A stretch of 9,345 nt of DNA, from the NCBI GenBank assembly GCA_900544295.1, contig UQUO01000067.1, positions 1 through 9,345 of the forward strand. Reading direction: 5' to 3'. Numbering within the stretch: position 1 is the first letter of the stretch; each line of letters begins with the position of its first letter. The notes beneath the pieces were generated by a model. That model saw only the letters and a program-made list of their open reading frames with translations. It made no database searches and had not been told where the DNA came from. Shown piece after piece: positions 1-4,816 of the stretch. The translations under genes and the position numbers were made by a program. This DNA comes from an uncultured Eubacteriales bacterium. GTDB lineage: Bacteria; Bacillota; Clostridia; Oscillospirales; Oscillospiraceae.

Positions 1-334
1 GGCGCTCCCGGTTGCGGTCGAGCTTGTTCCATTCCTCCACCACAACGGCGAAGTCTTCTGCTGTCCGGGCGGCATCCTCCAAACGGCGCAGCGCCTCGGC
101 CCGCAGCTCCCGTTTCAGCCGCTTTGCGCTGGTGGGCGCGGCTTCTTCCTCCGCGTTTTCCAGTTCAGCGTCGTAGTCGATGGGGTGTTCGTCTTGCTCC
201 AGTTCGCTTTCCAGCTCTACGGCGCGTTCCTGTTCCAGCTCCTGCGCCAGTGTATCGTCTGCCAGCGCATCGTCCCACCCGGCGAAGCCATCCGCCGCAT
301 CCAGCAGGCTGTCATCGTCCAGTATCAGCGCCAT
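1..334 (-). CDS. Acidic hypothetical protein, 3' end cut by window edge
   Basis: A leftward open frame runs without a stop from an ATG at 334-332 to the window edge, giving 111 residues. A good ribosome binding site (GGGAGG, 342-347 on the reverse strand) sits 7 bases upstream and decides the start. The N-terminal 70 residues are very acidic and Asp/Glu/Ala-rich (starting MALILDDDSLLDAADGF). A basic patch follows at about residues 71-90 (SAKRLKRELR), then a helical segment with EEWNKLDRNRER at the truncated end. No signal peptide, membrane segment or catalytic motif is visible. It diverges from the primase gene. I do not recognise the family; a small accessory or regulatory protein of the element would be a guess. 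Confidence 0.65.
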   Translation of the reverse strand, partial: MALILDDDSLLDAADGFAGWDDALADDTLAQELEQERAVELESELEQDEHPIDYDAELENAEEEAAPTSAKRLKRELRAEALRRLEDAARTAEDFAVVVEEWNKLDRNRER

Positions 335-420
335 GACCTCGCCTCCCTCAAAAAACAATTTTGTTCTTCTGCGAAAACGGTTCCGCTTTGCACCCACTTT
401 TTCTCCTATTAGTAGAGGAA

Positions 421-449
421 GTAACCCAAGCAATAAATAAACGGGTTAC
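421..449. repeat. Inverted repeat GTAACCC / GGGTTAC, possible operator
   Basis: A perfect 7-base inverted repeat, GTAACCC (421-427) and GGGTTAC (443-449), is separated by 15 AT-rich bases. Its place between two divergent genes suits an operator, but no binding protein is identified. It is not a terminator, as no T-run follows. Confidence 0.35.
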
Positions 450-472
450 AAAATTGCTGACAGGCAAGAGAA

Positions 473-508
473 AGGAGGAACCGCGCCATGATAATTCACC
501 GCAAGTAG
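473..508 (+). other. Strong ribosome binding site with a six-codon ORF (possible leader peptide)
   Basis: A near-perfect Shine-Dalgarno (AAAGGAGG, about 471-478) stands 9 bases before ATG at 488. That ATG opens a frame encoding only MIIHRK before TAG at 506-508. A strong initiation site before so short a frame suggests a leader peptide upstream of the primase operon, or the remnant start of a lost gene. No alternative stem-loop pair diagnostic of attenuation was found. Confidence 0.3.
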
Positions 509-524
509 CTGTGCGCTCTAGCAG

Positions 525-554
525 TTACACAAAACGGAACTGTTCACATTATAC
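525..554 (+). promoter_or_regulatory. Candidate promoter for the primase-helicase operon
   Basis: TTACAC (525-530) and TTATAC (549-554) are separated by 18 bases, a loose match to sigma-70 type boxes. The site lies about 100 bases before the primase-like start, with no better candidate between. The match is moderate and unproven. Confidence 0.3.
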
Positions 555-659
555 AACGTCTGTGCCGAAGGCGCAAGAAAGAGAGGTTCAATGGCAGAAA
601 CGAAGGGCATCTTTTTGACGCGGCATATTGGCCGGACAATTGATAAGGAGGAGAACAAG

Positions 660-1280
660 ATGGATCTGTTTGAACTTGTAAAAGCATCCGTTACAATAAA
701 GCAAGCCGCCAAACACTACGGCTGCAAGGTCAACCGGGGCGATATGATCTGCTGCCCCTTCCACGATGACCGACATCCCAGCATGAAGCTGAACAGAGAT
801 TACTTCTATTGCTTCGGCTGCGGGGCCACCGGCGATGTGATAGACTTTGTGGCGCGGCTGTTTGGCCTGAGCAGCTACGAGGCCGCAAAGAAGTTGGCCT
901 ATGACTTCGGCATCGACCCGGACAAGCCCCCGGCAGCGATGGCGCTGAAAAAGCCCTATCCGCCGGCGCGGGCCTTCCGGGATGACGAGATGTACTGCCA
1001 GCGGGTGCTGTGTGATTATCTGCGCCTGCTGGAACGCTGGAAGGTCGAGTACGCCCCGCAATCACCGGAGGACGACCTGGACAACCGCTTTGTGGAGGCG
1101 TGTCAGATGATCGAGTATGTAAATCACTTGTTGGACGTTCTCATGTATGCAGAATTAGAACAACGTGTGAAGGCGGTGGACACGCTGCTGGAGGATGGCG
1201 ACATCACCGTGCTGGAACAGCGGCTCAAATGTCTGGAAAAGGAGGTATGCCACCGTGATGAAGAACGAGCAATCGCGTGA
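660..1280 (+). CDS. CHC2 zinc-finger (DnaG-type) primase-like protein
   Basis: This 206-residue protein has the zinc-binding domain of DnaG-type primases. The ligands C32-x2-H35 and C51-x2-C54 are visible, followed by the typical FGCGATGDVIDFVARLFG stretch at about residues 52-69. In the family this domain contacts single-stranded template DNA. The TOPRIM catalytic domain of full DnaG is absent, so the protein probably works with the helicase/primase encoded next. The rest (residues 90-206) is helical and charged without a recognised motif. The start at 660 is chosen because AAGGAGG lies about 8 bases upstream; an in-frame ATG at 591 would add 23 unconserved-looking residues. Its 3' end overlaps the helicase gene by about 26 bases, indicating translational coupling. 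Confidence 0.85.
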   Translation: MDLFELVKASVTIKQAAKHYGCKVNRGDMICCPFHDDRHPSMKLNRDYFYCFGCGATGDVIDFVARLFGLSSYEAAKKLAYDFGIDPDKPPAAMALKKPYPPARAFRDDEMYCQRVLCDYLRLLERWKVEYAPQSPEDDLDNRFVEACQMIEYVNHLLDVLMYAELEQRVKAVDTLLEDGDITVLEQRLKCLEKEVCHRDEERAIA

Positions 1281-2640
1281 GGTCAACCAGCCCATCTGGT
1301 TTGACGGCAAGCATATCAACGAAGCCCTGTTTTGTGATGATTTCCTCAGCAGACACAAAATCATCTACACAAACGGGGCTTTTTTCACACCTGACGGTCG
1401 AGTGACCAACGACTTGCCGCTGCGCAGCGAAATCTTTGACGAACTGCGTTGCTGCGCGGTGAGCAATATTCCGCGTAAGATCAGCAACATTGTGGAGCTG
1501 ATGAAGCTGGCGGCGCTGGTGGAGGATTTTCCGCCGGAGACAGACCGCATCCATCTGGCGAACGGGACACTGTTCCTTGACGGCAACTTCATAGAGGGCA
1601 AGCCGGAGATCGTTCGCAACCGCCTGCCAGTAGCCTACAATCCCGAAGCCACCACACCGACCCGCTGGCTGGCTTTTTTGGATGGACTTCTTTACCCGGA
1701 GGACATTCCCACTTTGCAGGAATATATCGGCTACTGCCTGATCCCCAGCAACAAAGGTCAGCGGATGATGGCCATCAAAGGCAGCGGCGGCGAAGGAAAG
1801 AGCCAGATCGGCGCGGTGCTGTCGGCCCTGTTCGGCAGCAACATGAAGGACGGCAGCATCGGCAAAATCTCCGAAAACCGTTTCGCCCGCGCTGACCTGG
1901 AACACATTCTGCTGTGTGTCGATGACGATATGCGAATGGAGGCGCTGCGCCAGACAAACTATGTCAAATCCATCGTCACCGCACAGGGCAAGATGGATTT
2001 GGAGCGCAAAGGCAAACAGAGCTACCAGGGGTGGATGTCTTCCCGCTTGCTGGCGTTCAGCAACGGCGACTTGCAGGCCCTCTTTGACCACAGCGACGGC
2101 TTTTACCGGCGGCAGCTCGTTCTAACCACGAAGGAGAAGCCGGTAAATCGTGTGGACGACCCCGACATTGCCGAGAAGATGAAAACAGAGATCGAGGGCA
2201 TCTTTCTCTGGGCCTTTGCCGGATTGCAGCGGCTGGTGGCAAACAACTTCAAGTTCACCGAGAGCCAGCGCACCAGAGAAAACCGGGAATCCGTCAAGCG
2301 GGACAACAACAATGTGTTCGATTTTCTGGAATCCGAGGGCTATATCCGGCTGAAAGCGGATGCAACCATCAGCTCCAAGGAGCTGTATGAAGTGTACCAA
2401 ATTTTCTGCGCTGAAAACGGCTTAACTGCGCTAAAGCCCCGCAGCTTCAGCGATGCCGTGATCGCCAGCCAAGGCAAGTACAATCTCGAATACTGCAACA
2501 ATGTGACCAACGCCGCCGGTCGCCGGGTGCGGGGATTTTTCGGGATCGAGGCGCTGGTGCATCCGAATATGTCGGTGTTTTCCGGTGATTCGCTGCGTAC
2601 GTACGTACCGAAGGACAAGCCGGAAGGATTGCAGGGCTGA
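1255..2640 (+). CDS. P4-type primase/SF3 helicase (D5-like) replication protein
   Basis: This is a protein of about 461 residues whose centre is a superfamily 3 helicase as found in phage P4 alpha, poxvirus D5 and many plasmid or phage primases. Counting from the ATG at 1258, Walker A is GSGGEGKS at residues 175-182, the Walker B acidic cluster is DDD at 222-224, and the SNGD sensor-like motif (motif C) is at 268-271. An arginine pair in FYRRQ follows and may be the finger residue. Residues 1-160 match the N-terminal region of D5-type proteins; the C-terminal 100 residues resemble a winged-helix segment. It should unwind and help initiate replication of the excised element, with the preceding CHC2 protein as partner. 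GTG at 1255 sits 9 bases after AAAAGGAGG and ATG at 1258 sits 12 bases after; either could be used. Confidence 0.88.
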   Translation: MMKNEQSREVNQPIWFDGKHINEALFCDDFLSRHKIIYTNGAFFTPDGRVTNDLPLRSEIFDELRCCAVSNIPRKISNIVELMKLAALVEDFPPETDRIHLANGTLFLDGNFIEGKPEIVRNRLPVAYNPEATTPTRWLAFLDGLLYPEDIPTLQEYIGYCLIPSNKGQRMMAIKGSGGEGKSQIGAVLSALFGSNMKDGSIGKISENRFARADLEHILLCVDDDMRMEALRQTNYVKSIVTAQGKMDLERKGKQSYQGWMSSRLLAFSNGDLQALFDHSDGFYRRQLVLTTKEKPVNRVDDPDIAEKMKTEIEGIFLWAFAGLQRLVANNFKFTESQRTRENRESVKRDNNNVFDFLESEGYIRLKADATISSKELYEVYQIFCAENGLTALKPRSFSDAVIASQGKYNLEYCNNVTNAAGRRVRGFFGIEALVHPNMSVFSGDSLRTYVPKDKPEGLQG

Positions 2641-2664
2641 GCCGCTGTACGTACGTACGCAGCG
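2591..2664. repeat. 18-base perfect inverted repeat of ACGT iterations
   Basis: CGCTGCGTACGTACGTAC (2591-2608) recurs as its exact reverse complement at 2647-2664, with a 38-base spacer. The left arm codes for the last residues of the helicase and the right arm lies just after its stop. Each arm contains repeated GTAC/ACGT units, which are themselves self-complementary. No T-run follows the right arm, so a simple terminator is unlikely. An origin, operator or protein-binding site for the replication genes is possible. Confidence 0.75.
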
Positions 2665-2686
2665 GTTCGCCCCATTCTCTTGCAGT

Positions 2687-2764
2687 ATCCAATTACACCG
2701 AACTGTGCAGCTGGCCGATGCCCTGGGGTACGACATTGTATGGCAGCGCCGCGCCAAACCGTGA
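2687..2764 (+). pseudogene. Possible C-terminal remnant of an XRE-type regulator
   Basis: In the frame ending at TGA 2762-2764 the DNA encodes LADALGYDIVWQRRAKP, preceded by QLHRTVQ. That pattern resembles the extreme C-terminus of small helix-turn-helix regulators, which often end in a LADALGYDI-like strand. No start codon with a ribosome binding site and no HTH domain are visible upstream; the frame runs back through the ACGT repeat. It may be a relic of a gene lost by deletion, or chance. The call rests on a short match recalled from the family. Confidence 0.3.
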
Positions 2765-2772
2765 CTCTCGTC

Positions 2773-2804
2773 CCCATCGCAAGCAGCGCGCTGCTTGTGA
2801 TGGG
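2773..2804. repeat. 32-base near-perfect palindrome
   Basis: CCCATCGCAAGCAGCG (2773-2788) is followed at once by CGCTGCTTGTGATGGG (2789-2804). All 16 positions pair, one of them as G-T. With no spacer it would extrude as a tight hairpin or cruciform. No T-run follows, so it is not a standard terminator. Confidence 0.8.
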
Positions 2805-2806
2805 CC

Positions 2807-2836
2807 GTCAGCGAAGGCCTCCGCGTGATCGCTGAC
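2807..2836. repeat. Hairpin GTCAGCGA / TCGCTGAC
   Basis: A perfect 8-base stem (2807-2814 with 2829-2836) encloses a 14-base loop. It starts two bases after the preceding palindrome and is the second of three consecutive stems. Confidence 0.65.
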
Positions 2837-2839
2837 ACC

Positions 2840-2875
2840 AAAGGGCTGCGCTCCGGCACAGGAGAGCAGCCCTTT
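2840..2875. repeat. Hairpin AAAGGGCTGC / GCAGCCCTTT, terminator-like
   Basis: A perfect 10-base stem (2840-2849 with 2866-2875) continues after one mismatch into CTCC/GGAG closing a six-base loop. The stem ends in TTT on one strand and AAA on the other, so it could act as a weak bidirectional terminator after the helicase operon. The T-run is only three bases long, and an origin or transfer role is equally possible. Confidence 0.6.
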
Positions 2876-2989
2876 GTGCTGAATATGTAAAAGCAGCGGG
2901 GGTGGATTTTTCATATCCAGCGGCGGCCACCGCAGTGGACGCAACTCCCCCTCGGAGAGCCCACGGCACTTTGCAGCCCTCCGGGATGA

Positions 2990-3028
2990 AAGTGTTATAG
3001 TGGGTTATTACACTTCCCGCAGGAAGTG
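2990..3028 (+). other. Probable MobV-type origin of transfer (oriT)
   Basis: TATAGTGGGTTAT at 2996-3008 closely resembles the pMV158 nick region, known to be cut within TAGTGTG/TTA. By analogy the nick would fall after 3004, on the strand carrying the relaxase gene. The site lies 70 bases upstream of a MobV relaxase in the same orientation, as in pMV158 and in the RSA site before tnpZ of Tn4451. AAGTGT (2990-2995) pairs with ACACTT (3010-3015) across the nick. CACTTCC (3011-3017) can instead pair with GGAAGTG (3022-3028) around a four-base loop. Overlapping alternative hairpins are also a property of the pMV158 site. Confidence 0.7.
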
Positions 3029-3077
3029 CATCCCCCGTCCCGCGACCGTCCACGCCCCAACGAAAGGAGTTGATTTT

Positions 3078-4364
3078 ATGGCAAGAAACGACGGAATCGA
3101 CCGTACCAGCGCCAGAAATGTGGATGTCCCGGACAAGGACATCGGCAACACCCAAAAACACAACGAACGGGAAAAAGACAGCTACCGCAACCCCGATATT
3201 CTCCCGGAACGCACCCCGCTCAATATCCACTTCAAAGCCCCCACCGCCAGCTACACGGAGATGTTCCGGCAGATGGAACAGGACAAAATCATCTCCACCC
3301 GCGGTCTGAAACCAGACGCCATCCACTTTGGCGAGCTGATTTTTGATGTGAACTCCGCCTACTTCCACAACCACGGCGGCTATGAATTTGCCAGGCAGTT
3401 TTACGCCGATGCCTACAAGGCCGCCGTAAAGATCGTGGGCGGGGAGCAGTATATTCTCTCCGCTGTGATGCACGCCGACGAGATCAACCGGGCCATGTCG
3501 GAGGCGCTGGGCCAGGAGGTGTACCACTACCACCTCCATGTGGTCTATGTGCCGGTGGTGGAGAAACAGATCCTCTGGAGCAAACGCTGCAAGGACAAGT
3601 CTCTGGTCGGCACGGTGAAGGAGACCGTCATGCAGGTCAGCCGGAGCAAGAAATGGATGTCCAAGCCCGCCCTCGACGCCGATGGAAACCCGGTCTTGCA
3701 GAAAAACGGAAAGCCCGTCTTGAAAAAGTCCTACAGTGTGCTGCAAGACGATTTCTTCCATTGCATGCGCGCCGCCGGGTATACTGATGTGGAGCGCGGC
3801 GAGCGTGGCAGCACCGAAGAGCATCTGACCGTGACCCAGTTCAAGGTACAGGCGGAGCAGCAGCGGTTGGAGGCTGTGACCGCCCAGGTGGCCCAGGCGG
3901 AGCAGACGCTGAGCGCCACTGAGGTGGCCGCGCAGAAAAAGGCGAAGGAGCTGAAATCCCTTCAAAGCCAGACCAAAGAGCAGCGCACGGTCGCCCTGAC
4001 CACAGAGGAAATTCAGACAATGGGCAAGAAAAATCCCATTACCGGAAACATTTCGCTGACGCCTCAGGAGTGCGACACATTAAAATCCTACGCTGTCAAT
4101 AGCATTACCGTCAAGGCGGACAACGGCAGGTTGCAGGAGCGGCTGGCTTCCGCCCAAAAAAGCGCCGCAATTTGGAAAAAGCGGTATGAATCGCTGAGCG
4201 AAAAATATCAGGAACTAAAAAAGAGCGTCCAGCCCTATCTGGACGCCGTGAAGCTCGCGCCGGAGAGGGTGCGGGCTTTTCTTGTGGCCATTTTGACCCA
4301 CACCCCGCAAACAAGACAGCATGAGCAGCCTTCCCGCCGCCGCGGGCAGGATATGGAACTTTAA
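3078..4364 (+). CDS. MobV-family relaxase (Mob/Pre, TnpZ-like)
   Basis: This 428-residue protein would bind and nick oriT and pilot the strand into a recipient using a helper conjugation machine. The N-terminal region has the Mob/Pre signature: KHNEREKDSYRNPDI near residues 33-47, then RTPLN. The metal-binding motif is HADE starting at H132, with H150, H152 and H154 in YHYHLHVVYVP; family members usually have these closer together, so the loop between is longer here. Residues from about 258 to 395 are rich in Gln, Glu, Ala and Lys and look like a long coiled coil, usual for this family. The start is fixed by AAAGGAG 8 bases before ATG; the open frame reaches back into oriT but has no binding site there. 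The unknown gene at 4382 follows after 17 bases, probably cotranscribed. Confidence 0.92.
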   Translation: MARNDGIDRTSARNVDVPDKDIGNTQKHNEREKDSYRNPDILPERTPLNIHFKAPTASYTEMFRQMEQDKIISTRGLKPDAIHFGELIFDVNSAYFHNHGGYEFARQFYADAYKAAVKIVGGEQYILSAVMHADEINRAMSEALGQEVYHYHLHVVYVPVVEKQILWSKRCKDKSLVGTVKETVMQVSRSKKWMSKPALDADGNPVLQKNGKPVLKKSYSVLQDDFFHCMRAAGYTDVERGERGSTEEHLTVTQFKVQAEQQRLEAVTAQVAQAEQTLSATEVAAQKKAKELKSLQSQTKEQRTVALTTEEIQTMGKKNPITGNISLTPQECDTLKSYAVNSITVKADNGRLQERLASAQKSAAIWKKRYESLSEKYQELKKSVQPYLDAVKLAPERVRAFLVAILTHTPQTRQHEQPSRRRGQDMEL

Positions 4365-4381
4365 TTGATGGAGGAAACCGC

Positions 4382-4708
4382 ATGAGAAAACACGAAGATT
4401 TTATGAATGAACCCGACTATGGCTATATCGACATTGAATCCTGCTTTGACCCAGTTTTCGAGCCGCCGGCAGAACTCCTGGAAGAATGGAGCAAGCAGTA
4501 TGAGGGGCCGGAACCGACCTTGGAAAACACATCGTTTTATGTCGTGGGGCCGGATGGCACGGAATATTTCTACTGCGGGAATCTCTGCATCAAAATCTCT
4601 GAGCATTTTGCGGATGGAGGCAAGCAGATGGACGAGCTGGTGGAAGACGCCGTTCGCCACCATGCGGGCCGGGACAGCAGCGCCCCGGCCTTTTTGAATG
4701 CTGTTTAA
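4382..4708 (+). CDS. Small acidic hypothetical protein of the element
   Basis: This is a 108-residue acidic protein with a good ribosome binding site (GGAGG, about 8 bases before ATG), 17 bases after the relaxase stop. The N-terminus is Asp/Glu-rich (DYGYIDIESCFDPVF). The C-terminal part reads FYCGNLCIKISEHFADGGK followed by QMDELVEDAV, a strand-strand-helix-like pattern. That pattern and the position after the relaxase faintly recall TnpW, the small protein downstream of tnpZ in Tn4451, but similarity is too weak to name it. No membrane segment or signal peptide is seen. Two cysteines (CGNLC) are close together without a second pair for metal binding. Real coding is supported by the binding site, spacing and full-length frame; function is unknown. 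Confidence 0.7.
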   Translation: MRKHEDFMNEPDYGYIDIESCFDPVFEPPAELLEEWSKQYEGPEPTLENTSFYVVGPDGTEYFYCGNLCIKISEHFADGGKQMDELVEDAVRHHAGRDSSAPAFLNAV

Positions 4709-4733
4709 GCAGACAAAGAGCAATGATTGATCG

Positions 4734-4762
4734 TTGAATCACGCCCGCGCTTACAGTATAAT
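4734..4762 (+). promoter_or_regulatory. Strong sigma-70-type promoter of the recombinase gene
   Basis: TTGAAT (4734-4739) and a perfect TATAAT (4757-4762) are spaced by 17 bases, 55 bases upstream of the recombinase GTG. Transcription should start near 4769. It would let the recombinase be expressed independently of the mobilization genes. Confidence 0.75.
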
Positions 4763-4788
4763 AGACGTAGAAGTATTGTAAGCGTGGG
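4744..4788. promoter_or_regulatory. Inverted repeat spanning the -10 box, likely operator
   Basis: CCCGCGCTTACA (4744-4755) and TGTAAGCGTGGG (4777-4788) pair at 11 of 12 positions around a 21-base spacer. The pair flanks the TATAAT box and the predicted start of transcription, so the full hairpin would not be transcribed. A dimeric repressor, or the recombinase itself, binding here is the simplest reading; the binder is unknown. Confidence 0.5.
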
Positions 4789-4816
4789 TTGTTTCAACGC
4801 AAAGGAGGATATTACA

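Larger units (their letters stand above)
335..659. other. Divergent intergenic region with possible control signals
   Basis: These 325 bases separate the leftward acidic gene from the rightward primase operon and must hold both promoters. They contain an inverted repeat (421-449), a six-codon reading frame behind a strong ribosome binding site (473-508), a candidate promoter (525-554) and a small stem at about 565-579 (TGTGCC, loop GAA, GGCGCA). I could not identify a convincing promoter for the leftward gene. An ATG at 591 is in frame with the primase-like gene, but its ribosome binding site is weaker than the one before 660. Confidence 0.5.
2641..3077. other. Non-coding structured region between helicase and relaxase
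   Basis: These 437 bases contain no convincing complete gene on either strand. They hold the right arm of the ACGT repeat, a fragment resembling a regulator C-terminus (2687-2764), three consecutive strong hairpins (2773-2875) and the oriT-like site (2990-3028). Bases 2880-2985 show nothing I can name. Density of inverted repeats beside the replication and relaxase genes fits a combined origin and transfer region. Confidence 0.6.

Noticed and set aside
2840..2875. Intrinsic terminator after the helicase gene
   Set aside because: The stem is strong but the T-run is only three bases and part of the stem, so termination is possible, not supported. It is kept as a hairpin.
2808..3965. Open frame of 385 codons on the minus strand
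   Set aside because: It covers the oriT-like site and the first two thirds of the relaxase gene in antisense. No domain or start signal was found.
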